This document shows, one piece after another, positions 19,450 through 27,177 of a stretch of DNA of 64,000 nucleotides; position 1 is the first letter of the stretch; every line of letters starts with the position of its first letter. A program made the position numbers and the translations under genes. The stretch is from a virus: the IMG/VR virus record IMGVR_UViG_3300043446_004167, positions 1 to 64,000 of that record, one strand, 5' to 3'. Under the pieces are notes generated by a model. It worked only from the letters and a program-made list of their open reading frames with translations. It did no database searches and was not told the DNA's origin.

Positions 19450-20943
19450 ATGAAACTAAAAGAATTTATTCAAGAAAATTGGGAAAAATCTAAATTTATA
19501 TCTTTATCTTTAAACAAAGATAAAGTAAAAATTATAAAGGATAATACTCTTTTTTTAGATTCTTTATATCCAAAGGTTCCACTTCGAACTAGAGCTTATG
19601 TTATTATTAATGATATAACTGAAAGTAGTCTACCTCGTTGCAAATGTGGAAAGTATGCAGCAATTAATACTACTCACTCTGAACAAGGATTTCGAAAATA
19701 CTGCGGACCAGAATGCTCTAGATGTGATAAGACTATTGATAAGAATATTTTAAATACTCTTGATGATTATGAGTTCCTATATCAAGAAAAGATCATAGAC
19801 CAAAAATCTATAGAACAAATTGCAGAAGAGCTTAAAATTTCCATTACTCCTGTAATAAAGTATTTAAAAAAGTATAATCTCTATCAATTAAATGATGCTC
19901 GAAGACGCAACACTAAAGCTAATTCTTTGTTATCTGATAGAGACGAACTTATAAATCTTTATAGCAATAACACTTTAGATGAAATCGCAAAAACTGTAGG
20001 TACTACTAAAGCCACGGTTTCTAGGTGGTTTAAAATCCATCAAATTGAAACAAAGCCCTCAAACTCATATGAAAGAAAAATTAAAAAAATATCAAATGAG
20101 GAAAATAGTTTATATGAATATGTAAGTTCAGTTTATAACGGAGAAATACAGCAATCTAATAGAAGCATATTAAATGGCAAAGAATTAGATATTTACATTC
20201 CCGAGCAAAAAATTGCAATTGAATATAATGGATTATTCAGCCATCACTATAGACCTTGGGAAGATAAAGTAGGATTAAAGAAAGACTCAAATTATCATTT
20301 AAATAAAACTATTGAATGTGATAAAAATGGAATTCAACTATTACAATTTTATAGTGATGAGTGGAATTTAAAAAGGGTTATAATTCAGAATATTATAAAA
20401 TCTAAATTAAATTTAAATAAAAAAATATATGCTCGTAGTTGTGAAATTATAGAAGTTGATAGATATTCTAAAAATTCCTTTTTAAATGAATATCACCTTC
20501 AAGGTGAAGATAAAAGTTCAATTAAATTAGGACTTGTATATAAAAATAATATAATTGCAATTATGACATTTGCAAAATCTAGATTTAATAAACATTATGA
20601 TTGGGAATTAACTCGCTATTGTGTAAAAGGTGGTATTAGTGTTACTGGGGGATTTAGTAAATTATTAACTTACTTTAAAACTCAATATAAAGGTTCCATC
20701 ATATCTTATGCAGATAGAAGATATTCAAATGGTAATGTGTATTTAAAAAATGGTTTTAATTTAATTCACATCAATACACCCTCTTATTATTATGTGGACA
20801 AGAACTTTTTAAGAAGAGTTAATAGGATGAATTTTCAAAAGAAAAATATTGGTGCTTATGAATGTACTGAATATGAAAAAGCAAGAGAAATGGGGTTTGA
20901 AAAAATATGGGATTGTGGTTCGTTAGCTTTTGGGTTGTCATAA
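19450..20943 (+). CDS. Freestanding homing endonuclease, Vsr-like/Hef-type, beside major capsid gene
   Basis: A 497-residue plus-strand gene. The N-terminal part has a probable zinc-binding cluster (Cys64, Cys66, Cys85, Cys89, Cys92). Two helix-turn-helix-like stretches follow: QKSIEQIAEELKISITPVIKYL (118-139) and DELINLYSNNTLDEIAKTVGTTKATVSRWF (165-194). The nuclease-like core follows: KELDIYIPEQKIAIEYNGLFSHH (244-266; Asp247, Glu258, His265/266), HLNKTIECDKNGIQLLQFYSDEW (283-305) and a C-terminal domain of about 190 residues typical of these enzymes. It resembles large Hef/I-Bth0305I-like endonucleases of T4-like and giant phages. AAAAGG precedes the ATG. It is convergent with gene 23, ending 48 bases from it, a favoured place for homing genes. 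Confidence 0.82.
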   Translation: MKLKEFIQENWEKSKFISLSLNKDKVKIIKDNTLFLDSLYPKVPLRTRAYVIINDITESSLPRCKCGKYAAINTTHSEQGFRKYCGPECSRCDKTIDKNILNTLDDYEFLYQEKIIDQKSIEQIAEELKISITPVIKYLKKYNLYQLNDARRRNTKANSLLSDRDELINLYSNNTLDEIAKTVGTTKATVSRWFKIHQIETKPSNSYERKIKKISNEENSLYEYVSSVYNGEIQQSNRSILNGKELDIYIPEQKIAIEYNGLFSHHYRPWEDKVGLKKDSNYHLNKTIECDKNGIQLLQFYSDEWNLKRVIIQNIIKSKLNLNKKIYARSCEIIEVDRYSKNSFLNEYHLQGEDKSSIKLGLVYKNNIIAIMTFAKSRFNKHYDWELTRYCVKGGISVTGGFSKLLTYFKTQYKGSIISYADRRYSNGNVYLKNGFNLIHINTPSYYYVDKNFLRRVNRMNFQKKNIGAYECTEYEKAREMGFEKIWDCGSLAFGLS

Positions 20944-20946
20944 AAA

Positions 20947-20966
20947 AAGGGACCCAAAGGTCCCTT
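20947..20966 (-). terminator. Terminator between gene 23 and the convergent endonuclease gene
   Basis: Arms AAGGGACC (20947-20954) and GGTCCCTT (20959-20966) flank a 4-base loop. The minus-strand transcript from gene 23 runs into seven T residues, so it is a strong rho-independent terminator for the capsid operon. On the plus strand it directly follows the endonuclease stop codon, but the T tract is short there. Confidence 0.9.
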
Positions 20967-20991
20967 GAACATTCCAGTTAAAAATTGGATA

Positions 20992-22410
20992 TCACATTAA
21001 GTTCTTGACGAGAACTCTTCTGTAGTATCTATTGGAGTTCTTGCTGAGTCGGCCAAGACCTTGTTCAGTACCTTCAGCGAATGGATTGGCAACAATACCA
21101 TAACGAGTCTTAAAGCCAATCTTGGGCTGGAAGGTTTGCTCACCAACGGCACGAACCATTTGGAGAGGAACATAAGGACAATAGAACAAGCCAGCATCAT
21201 AAGGACTTGTGCCCTTATAACCGGCAACATAGAACTGCTGGTCAGAAGTGTTAGCAGAATAGGGGTCAATATAGACCTTAAACTTACCCTGAAGAACACC
21301 GGCAAATGTATTACCAGTATCGTCTACCTGAAGATTTGCATTGAGAGCTGGGGTATAATCAAGAATACCAGCGTGAGCAAGAGCAGACGCAACATCAGCA
21401 GAGCAAAGGATCATATTGCCCTTCCCTCTACGAGTTCTTTGAGCGATAGCGTTAGCATCTCTTTCAATTTGGAAAATGAGACCTTTGAACTTCTCAACTG
21501 ACCAACGACCATTGGAGTCAACATCAAGGTCAAAGATACCCTGAGTTGCAACGTTATTCTGAGCACCAGGCTCAGCAATCATATAAATGGTACGAATAAC
21601 TTCGCGGTTGATTTCAGCAAGAATCTCAGTTGAAAGAATATTCGCAAGCTCAGCTTCAGCATTCAAGCCGTGAATAGCTTTCAAGTCCTGAGCTAGCTCA
21701 AGGCTGTACTCAGCTTTTAGAGCGCGGCTTCTAGCTGTAACTGAAATTCTCTCGATGGAGAGGCCCATTTCGTTGAAATAGGTGTCTGTTCCACCACCAC
21801 CAAGAGCTTCAGCTTGAGCTGTGGTCATTGCCTGACCTACTCTGTAGTTTTCAGAACCAGCAGGAGCAAGAAGACCTGGATTACTACCAGCTTGAGAAGT
21901 TGTACCAAAACCTACGTTATCGTTAGTAGCACCAGTGTGGCCATAACCACTAAAATCGGTATTACCAAAGCCGGCATTTTGACCAGAGAAGGCGGTATCA
22001 ACTTCGTTAAAGAAAGTCTCATTACCTTGAGGTCCTTTGTACTTAGAACGTAGTGCGAAGATAAGACCTACAGGAGCGTTCATTGGTTGTACGCCAGCCA
22101 AGTCATAAGCGACAAGGTTAGGCATTGAACGACGAATTAAGCTGATAAGAACAGGATCAAAACCAGCAACTGGACCAGCGGAATTAGCACCATAGCTAAA
22201 ACCAGCAGCACCTGATCCAGCTGGATCAGTATTCATCGTAGGAGCAGCTTCTGATAGAAACTGTCTCTCTTCTCTGAGAGCTCTTTCTTGGTTTTCTAAC
22301 AGGATAGCGGTAACCATTCTACGATGTGAGTCTTGAATAGACTCAAGACCGTTATAATCAAGGACTGGTGCCCACTTTTCCTGCAGATGCTCTGCATTGA
22401 ACATTTGCAT
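20992..22410 (-). CDS. 23: Major capsid protein gp23
   Basis: A 472-residue HK97-fold capsid subunit. SLIRRSMPNLVAYDLAGVQPMNAPVGLIFALRSKYKG (about 108-144), LKAEYSLELAQDLKAIHGLNAEAELANILSTEI and FAGVLQGKFKVYIDPY with a C-terminal IGFKTRYGIVANPFAEG follow T4 gp23 closely. The N-terminal region ends in RQFLSEAAPT. Leu52-Ser53-Glu54 fits the L/I-x-E rule of the gp21 protease, so cleavage after Glu54 is expected. AAAGAGG lies before the ATG. It closes the 20-21-22-23 head operon and is followed by a strong terminator. Confidence 0.97.
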   Translation of the reverse strand: MQMFNAEHLQEKWAPVLDYNGLESIQDSHRRMVTAILLENQERALREERQFLSEAAPTMNTDPAGSGAAGFSYGANSAGPVAGFDPVLISLIRRSMPNLVAYDLAGVQPMNAPVGLIFALRSKYKGPQGNETFFNEVDTAFSGQNAGFGNTDFSGYGHTGATNDNVGFGTTSQAGSNPGLLAPAGSENYRVGQAMTTAQAEALGGGGTDTYFNEMGLSIERISVTARSRALKAEYSLELAQDLKAIHGLNAEAELANILSTEILAEINREVIRTIYMIAEPGAQNNVATQGIFDLDVDSNGRWSVEKFKGLIFQIERDANAIAQRTRRGKGNMILCSADVASALAHAGILDYTPALNANLQVDDTGNTFAGVLQGKFKVYIDPYSANTSDQQFYVAGYKGTSPYDAGLFYCPYVPLQMVRAVGEQTFQPKIGFKTRYGIVANPFAEGTEQGLGRLSKNSNRYYRRVLVKNLM

Positions 22411-22469
22411 TTTACTTTACCTCTTTATAAAAATTGTTGTAAATTTGTTTGATTTTTATGATTTAAAAA

Positions 22470-23660
22470 TCACTTTCTAGAAACTCTTTCAAGAGCATTT
22501 AGATAAACATCCATAGCACCACCTGAGGTGTTATATGGAACAGTTTCTGTTACAGTCTCAACTAGATAATCTTGAGTGCTTCTAGGAGTAACAGCTTTTT
22601 CAGAGAAGTAAGCTTCTCTAATTGTGGCTAATTTCTCACGAAAACTATTTTCACCATCAAACTCAACATTTTCTGCAAGAGAAGCGAGCTTTTCTTTTTG
22701 AGAAAGTGCAAGACCTTCAGACATTTCACTGACAATTGAATCAGTGACTGCTTCTGCAAGTCTTTGATTTAGAGCAACATTGGTCTCAATTTGCTCGTTG
22801 AGTTTAGTCTCCATTTCATCAAGTTTTTCTACCATACTCTCAAGTACATCATATCTTTCTTCAGGAATTGATACATAATGTTCTTCAAAAAGATTCTTCA
22901 AATTAAATAAGAAGCTTTCAGTAAATTCGGTACGAAGACCTTGGTCAATAACTAAAGCATTTTCCTTTAGCCACTCATCAGCAACGTACTCAAGATAGGA
23001 ATCTACTCTTTCACTAAGGGATTCCGCAATTTCTTCAACTTCTTCTACGAGTTGCTGCTCATATTTGCGAAGAATTGCTTCTTCAATTTGTTCAGTTCTT
23101 GTATTTAGAGCAGCTTCAAAAACTGTTTTCGCTTTAAACTTGAACTCTTCGGAAAGTTCTTCACCTGAAAGAAGAGCATCAACATCTTCGCGAATTCTGG
23201 ATTCGATTTCTTCAATCTCTTCCTTCATTGACTCATCTTCATCTTCATCTTTCTTTGCTTTCTTTTTCTTAGGAGATTTTTCTTCCTCCTCGTCATTTTC
23301 ATCATCTTCTCCCTCTTCTCCACAGGAAGCCTCTTCTAACTCATCATACTCATATTCATCTTCATAATCTTCCTTCATTTTTTTCATTGGTTCAGCAGAT
23401 TTTGCGCCACTGTTTACTACATTACGAACCTGAGCTAAAATAGCAGCAGGATCTTTTAGCTTGGCTGAATCATCATCTGGCTTGTAATTATCTACAGTTG
23501 GACCACCTAAGTCTTCCCAACCTCCAGCTCTTTGACCATCAGGGATACCTGTGGTTAAATGAGGCATTGGTTCGGCTGGTTTTGCACCAGCATTTACAGC
23601 AGTGCGAGATTGCTTAGTGCCGGTTTCCATTTCTTGTAAATTTTTTCTTCCACGAGGCAT
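22470..23660 (-). CDS. 22: Prohead core scaffold gp22
   Basis: A 396-residue scaffold in the standard place between protease 21 and capsid 23. The centre (about 100-150) is a run of Glu/Asp/Lys (EDYEDEYEYDELEE, KSPKKKKAKKDEDEDESMKEE). It is followed by a long helical and coiled-coil region to about 340 with repeated ExxxxL patterns and several L/I-x-E sites for gp21. The C-terminal NTSGGAMDVYLNALERVSRK is conserved in this group. The N-terminal 90 residues contain a duplicated AVNAGAKPAEPMP / VVNSGAKSAEPMK motif. A perfect late promoter element lies 39 bases upstream. Confidence 0.93.
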   Translation of the reverse strand: MPRGRKNLQEMETGTKQSRTAVNAGAKPAEPMPHLTTGIPDGQRAGGWEDLGGPTVDNYKPDDDSAKLKDPAAILAQVRNVVNSGAKSAEPMKKMKEDYEDEYEYDELEEASCGEEGEDDENDEEEEKSPKKKKAKKDEDEDESMKEEIEEIESRIREDVDALLSGEELSEEFKFKAKTVFEAALNTRTEQIEEAILRKYEQQLVEEVEEIAESLSERVDSYLEYVADEWLKENALVIDQGLRTEFTESFLFNLKNLFEEHYVSIPEERYDVLESMVEKLDEMETKLNEQIETNVALNQRLAEAVTDSIVSEMSEGLALSQKEKLASLAENVEFDGENSFREKLATIREAYFSEKAVTPRSTQDYLVETVTETVPYNTSGGAMDVYLNALERVSRK

Positions 23661-23698
23661 TTTAAACTCTCCGATTTGTTCTTGATTAAATCTGTATA

Positions 23699-23706
23699 TA
23701 TTTATA
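23699..23706 (-). promoter_or_regulatory. Late promoter element (TATAAATA) for gene 22
   Basis: A minus-strand TATAAATA lies 39 bases before the gene 22 start, in the gap after gene 21. It would provide scaffold and capsid transcripts in excess over the protease. Confidence 0.75.
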
Positions 23707-23717
23707 AAGTTTTAATT

Positions 23718-24371
23718 TTATATGAGTTTTAAGTAATTTTCAAAATGCTGAAGCTTTCTTTCTTCAGTTAATTTTCTTGAAATTACATCTCTTTCAATCT
23801 TATTTTTAATATTTTCAGAAATCCAAATTTGTTTCTTTGAATCATATAACCAGTTTACACCTTCCATTATTCCATTAACAAATGCATCTGGAGCTGAAGG
23901 GTCGTGTACAATATCAGCAGCAGTAGAAAGCATAAAATCTTTACCTACTACACTATATCCCTTATCTGTTGGAATAAGTGAACCAACTCCACGAGAAGAA
24001 ACTCCTAATTTTACACCTTCTTCATAGAGACCAGCTGCAATTTTACCCATAGGCAAAGAAGTAAGAATCTTAGCTTTTCCCCAGAAATTGTTACCCTGTT
24101 CTCTCAGGCTAACAATATTATGAGAAACTCTATCTAAATTAATAGTAGGCCCTTGAGGATGACCAAGTTCACCTACTGCACGTCCTTTGCTTAAATATCT
24201 ATCAGTATAATTTCGAACACCTTCTCTTAAAGTGTCCATTTCATATAATCTTTTGTTACGATTTGGTAGGTTACCTTGAAGGAATATGCCTTCAATAAAA
24301 AGGTTTTTCTTACCATTTACATTTTCTACAATGACTTCTACGTCATCGATTTCTTCTGTGATGAGTTTCAT
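23718..24371 (-). CDS. 21: Prohead core protease gp21
   Basis: A 217-residue serine protease of the T4 prohead/herpesvirus assemblin type, which cleaves scaffold and capsid at L/I-x-E sites. RAVGELGHPQGPTINLDRVSHNI (64-86) contains the likely catalytic His71. GKAKILTSLPMGKIAAGLYEEGVKLGVSSRGVGSL (98-132) contains the Ser125/Ser126 motif. Both match T4 gp21. It starts one base after the stop of the upstream structural gene, so the genes are coupled. Confidence 0.95.
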   Translation of the reverse strand: MKLITEEIDDVEVIVENVNGKKNLFIEGIFLQGNLPNRNKRLYEMDTLREGVRNYTDRYLSKGRAVGELGHPQGPTINLDRVSHNIVSLREQGNNFWGKAKILTSLPMGKIAAGLYEEGVKLGVSSRGVGSLIPTDKGYSVVGKDFMLSTAADIVHDPSAPDAFVNGIMEGVNWLYDSKKQIWISENIKNKIERDVISRKLTEERKLQHFENYLKLI

Positions 24372-24935
24372 TTAACTAAAATTCGAAACGACTTGGACTT
24401 CTGTAATATGAATTACATTGGGACTTGAACTATCATTATATGCTGCTACTTTAGTTACTTTTCTCAATTCACCATTAGGATTAGTAACTACACCTTGAGA
24501 TGAAGTATCCCAGTTTAATGTAATGCGAGTATTATAATATCCATTATATGAAGTATTATTATCATTAGCTATTACTTCAGCAAATACTGTATTAATACCA
24601 GATGGTGATATTCCAGATAATTGTACATAATCTCCGGCATTAAATGCGGAGGTCGTACCTTCTGGAATGATAACAGTAGTTGTAGCACCAGTCATAATTC
24701 CAACAGTTGGTTGAGAACGAACTGTTTCTTTAAGAACTACTTCAGAATTAGCTGAAATCCAAATTGAATTTGAAGTATTAATTCCTGGATTTGTTCCAAT
24801 TTCAATAAAAGTATTTTGAGTTGGAACAATTCTCAAATACCCAGATTTCAAAGGTATTGGATTACTTGTTGAGATTCCTGCTGCTGAACCTATGCTCAAT
24901 GAAGGTATCTTTTGTACTATCTTAAATGCAGACAT
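24372..24935 (-). CDS. Putative virion protein upstream of protease 21
   Basis: A 187-residue protein, mostly beta, rich in Thr/Ser/Asn/Gly, with no recognised enzyme motif. Segments such as LKSGYLRIVPTQNTFIEIGTNPGINTSNSIWI and TVIIPEGTTSAFNAGDYVQLSGI suggest an immunoglobulin- or decoration-like beta sandwich. It lies between the portal/core genes and the protease, a slot used in marine T4-like phages for head or neck-associated structural proteins. It has its own late element (24958-24965) 23 bases upstream. Function is inferred from position only. Confidence 0.75.
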   Translation of the reverse strand: MSAFKIVQKIPSLSIGSAAGISTSNPIPLKSGYLRIVPTQNTFIEIGTNPGINTSNSIWISANSEVVLKETVRSQPTVGIMTGATTTVIIPEGTTSAFNAGDYVQLSGISPSGINTVFAEVIANDNNTSYNGYYNTRITLNWDTSSQGVVTNPNGELRKVTKVAAYNDSSSPNVIHITEVQVVSNFS

Positions 24936-24957
24936 GTTAAATGTATATTATATAATT

Positions 24958-24965
24958 TATTTATA
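24958..24965 (-). promoter_or_regulatory. Late promoter element (TATAAATA) before the 187-residue gene
   Basis: A minus-strand perfect TATAAATA lies 23 bases before the start at 24935, between that gene and the end of the upstream one (24989). Confidence 0.7.
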
Positions 24966-24988
24966 CTTTTTAGAGTTTATTTTAAATT

Positions 24989-26245
24989 TTAGTAAATCTC
25001 TCTCCACCTTATACATACTCCAACATTTGTACTTGCATCTCCAATATTCGTTACCCGAACTGAAAAAATTTCAGAATCGGTTGAATCAAAATTTTGAGAT
25101 AAAAAGTTTTTCTTTGAGGTTGGACCAGACTGGATATTTGCAGAAGTTGCAGATGGTTTTTGAGAGTTTTGACTTTCTCCAGATGCATATCCACCCATAA
25201 AATCTTCAAAGTAAACGGTGCTAATCCCAGTTGCAGTTTGATTATACTCAACAACTGACTCATCATTTTCAGATACCCAAGTACCAGTGGTATTAATGCC
25301 AACTGAACTTCTAAGCTTTACAACTTCATATCTAACGTTTGAACCGTTAGTAAATACTGAAATATCTTCTAGCTTTACTGTTGATCTATTTGGATATCCT
25401 TTAAATTCATTTTTAAGTCTAATAGCAATAATTGGTACTGTAGTTCCAACTCCTACTGTTCTAAGTGGAGTTGCGTGTGAAAATTCTCTTCCAGCTTCTG
25501 TATATCCACCTTCACTCATAACAGTGGAACATAGTTGCATAAATGAGCCACCTGCACCAACTTGAGTCCCACTGTTTCTGACCTCACATCTTACTGGAAG
25601 ATTTGGATTAGACATATAAACAGTAGGGAGAGTATTTGAATTATAAAATTCGTGAGCGACAATGTTAAGTCCACCTAAACTAAATCCACAACGAACTCTA
25701 CCAACACCCAACCATTCAAAGTCAGTAAAGAATAGTTGAGTTTTTGTAATATCCAAATTAAATCCAGATACTCCAGTGCCGTCAAGTTTATCTTTATTCC
25801 ATTGAGACTGTGGAATTCTTCTTTCTGAATTTCCTATTCCAGCAGATGTATATGAACGAATAACAAAGCTTAGAGTTCCATCTGGAGCTTGCTCAAAGAA
25901 AATTCCATCTCTGTCATCAAAATATCCAGTTCTTTTGGTAACATTTTGCTGTGCTGTACCAAAATTAAATGTGGAGAAAATCAATTGAGATTTTCCTGGC
26001 ATGTAATGATGATACCTTTTAGTCTGATGAATTGCATAACCAGTACTACTTATTCCAGACTGAAGAATTGCTGCTGCTTGATTTGCTTCAAACGTTATAG
26101 TGGAACCAGTCCCAGATAAAACATTTATAAAATCTGGGTCAATAGAATATAAATGTTTATAATCTCCAAGAGTGTATGGCTCAGATACTCTTAATCTACC
26201 AAAAGCATCAATTTCAGGCTTAAACGGTTCATATAAATGAGACAT
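24989..26245 (-). CDS. Conserved virion structural protein (head/neck region), 418 aa
   Basis: A 418-residue protein with strong conservation across marine T4-like phages but no assigned function. The N-terminal PEIDAFGRLRVSEPYTLGDYKHLYSIDP (9-36) is its hallmark. It continues with HQTKRYHHYMPGKSQLIFSTFNFG and a long beta-rich body (FFTDFEWLGVGRVRCGFSLGG). No signal peptide or membrane segment is seen. The AFGRLRVSxP opening also occurs in virion proteins of unrelated phages and some giant viruses, which suggests a general particle-assembly or decoration role. It overlaps the upstream gene by one base. Confidence 0.85.
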   Translation of the reverse strand: MSHLYEPFKPEIDAFGRLRVSEPYTLGDYKHLYSIDPDFINVLSGTGSTITFEANQAAAILQSGISSTGYAIHQTKRYHHYMPGKSQLIFSTFNFGTAQQNVTKRTGYFDDRDGIFFEQAPDGTLSFVIRSYTSAGIGNSERRIPQSQWNKDKLDGTGVSGFNLDITKTQLFFTDFEWLGVGRVRCGFSLGGLNIVAHEFYNSNTLPTVYMSNPNLPVRCEVRNSGTQVGAGGSFMQLCSTVMSEGGYTEAGREFSHATPLRTVGVGTTVPIIAIRLKNEFKGYPNRSTVKLEDISVFTNGSNVRYEVVKLRSSVGINTTGTWVSENDESVVEYNQTATGISTVYFEDFMGGYASGESQNSQKPSATSANIQSGPTSKKNFLSQNFDSTDSEIFSVRVTNIGDASTNVGVCIRWREIY

Positions 26246-26931
26246 CAGATTACTCTCCAGGAATTACTTTTCCAAATAAATGTTAAACTGCCATAATCAT
26301 ATGCAAGAATTGCTCTATCTCTGTTATCAATTAAATCATTTCCAGATGGGAGCACAGTGATATGTCTATTTGTACCCTTTGATGATTCTCCTAATTCATC
26401 TTTGACTACAAATATTTTACCTTCTCTATCTGCTTTTGGTAGAGTAATTGTGACTGCACCTGCATAATTCACCCCAATGTAATAATCTTGAGGTCTTATT
26501 GTGTAAGAAGATGTTGTTACGGATGTTATAGGAACATCCATATAAGTTAAATTGGTTTCACCTCCTCCACCTAATGTAGAAAGTTGTTGCTGAATTCTAC
26601 TTAAAAATAGGTTATAATGACGATTAAGCTCGTCTAAAGTGACAAATTTTTGATTTAATGGAGTTAATGGGTCTTTAGTTTTAACCGTAGGAGGTTCTAT
26701 AAAATTAGATTCAATTAAAGTTTTAGGAACTTCTTTATCTTCTTTTTTTATTTTACGAATTATCTTTTTTGTCTTTTTTGGTTCAACTTCTTCCTTTAGT
26801 TTTGACCAAAAAAAGTCATCAAATGATTCACCTACGAGGTCATTTAACTCTTCTTTTTTTATTTTTTTCCCTTCACTTATTGTTGAAAAGAAATCACTTA
26901 AATCATTGGAATCTAATCCAAAATTGTTCAC
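26245..26931 (-). CDS. Virion structural protein between core protein and 418-aa protein
   Basis: A 228-residue protein in two parts. Residues 1-90 are charged and helical (lysine-rich KKTKKIIRKIKKEDKEVPK), possibly for packing inside the head or contact with the core. Residues 100-228 are a beta domain (TLDELNRHYNLFLSRIQQQLSTLGGGG linker, then TSSYTIRPQDYYIGVNYAGAVTITLP...) like receptor- or fibre-type beta helices ending in WKSNSWRVI. The start codon is GTG at 26931 with GAGGAG upstream, three bases after the stop of the acidic core protein. No known T4 equivalent. Confidence 0.75.
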   Translation of the reverse strand: MNNFGLDSNDLSDFFSTISEGKKIKKEELNDLVGESFDDFFWSKLKEEVEPKKTKKIIRKIKKEDKEVPKTLIESNFIEPPTVKTKDPLTPLNQKFVTLDELNRHYNLFLSRIQQQLSTLGGGGETNLTYMDVPITSVTTSSYTIRPQDYYIGVNYAGAVTITLPKADREGKIFVVKDELGESSKGTNRHITVLPSGNDLIDNRDRAILAYDYGSLTFIWKSNSWRVI

Positions 26932-26934
26932 TTA

Positions 26935-27141
26935 TCACTCCTCATCCTCATAGCCATCATCTTCAGAATCATCATAGTCATCATCTTCATCTTCAGGGTC
27001 TTCTTCAAAAATACTTGAAGCTACATATGGTTTTACAGCTTCAACTCTTTCAGCAGCCTTTGAATAAAGAGATGCCATAATTGCATCTCTAATTGCATCT
27101 GGGCTTTCGTCATCAATAATCATTTTTCCAATGTTTGCCAT
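26935..27141 (-). CDS. 67: Small acidic prohead core protein, gp67-like
   Basis: A 68-residue protein directly after the portal gene, as T4 gene 67 is after gene 20. The N-terminal half is helical (SPDAIRDAIMASLYSKAAERVEAVKPYVASS) and the C-terminal 24 residues are almost all Asp/Glu (EEDPEDEDDDYDDSEDDGYEDEE), as in T4 gp67. Inferred role: a minor prohead core protein cleaved to an internal peptide. The gp67 name rests on position and composition, not clear homology. A late-promoter variant lies 26 bases upstream, inside the end of gene 20. Confidence 0.75.
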   Translation of the reverse strand: MANIGKMIIDDESPDAIRDAIMASLYSKAAERVEAVKPYVASSIFEEDPEDEDDDYDDSEDDGYEDEE

Positions 27142-27166
27142 ATAGTTTTAAATAGGTAATTTTTTA

Positions 27167-27174
27167 TATTTATT
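27167..27174 (-). promoter_or_regulatory. Late promoter variant (AATAAATA) before the gp67-like gene
   Basis: Minus-strand AATAAATA at 26 bases before the start at 27141, immediately after the stop of gene 20. Confidence 0.55.
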
Positions 27175-27177
27175 GAA

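Noticed and set aside
22411-22469. A dedicated late promoter directly before gene 23
   Set aside because: The gap has AT-rich sequence such as CATAAAAATC but no NATAAATA match; gene 23 is probably served from the gene 22 promoter.
23065-23367. Plus-strand ORF of 100 codons, Ser-rich
   Set aside because: It is the complement of the Glu/Asp/Lys-rich part of gp22; composition explains the open frame.
26769-27080. Plus-strand ORF of 103 codons rich in Leu/His
   Set aside because: Shadow of the charged N terminus of the 228-residue gene and of the acidic gp67-like gene.
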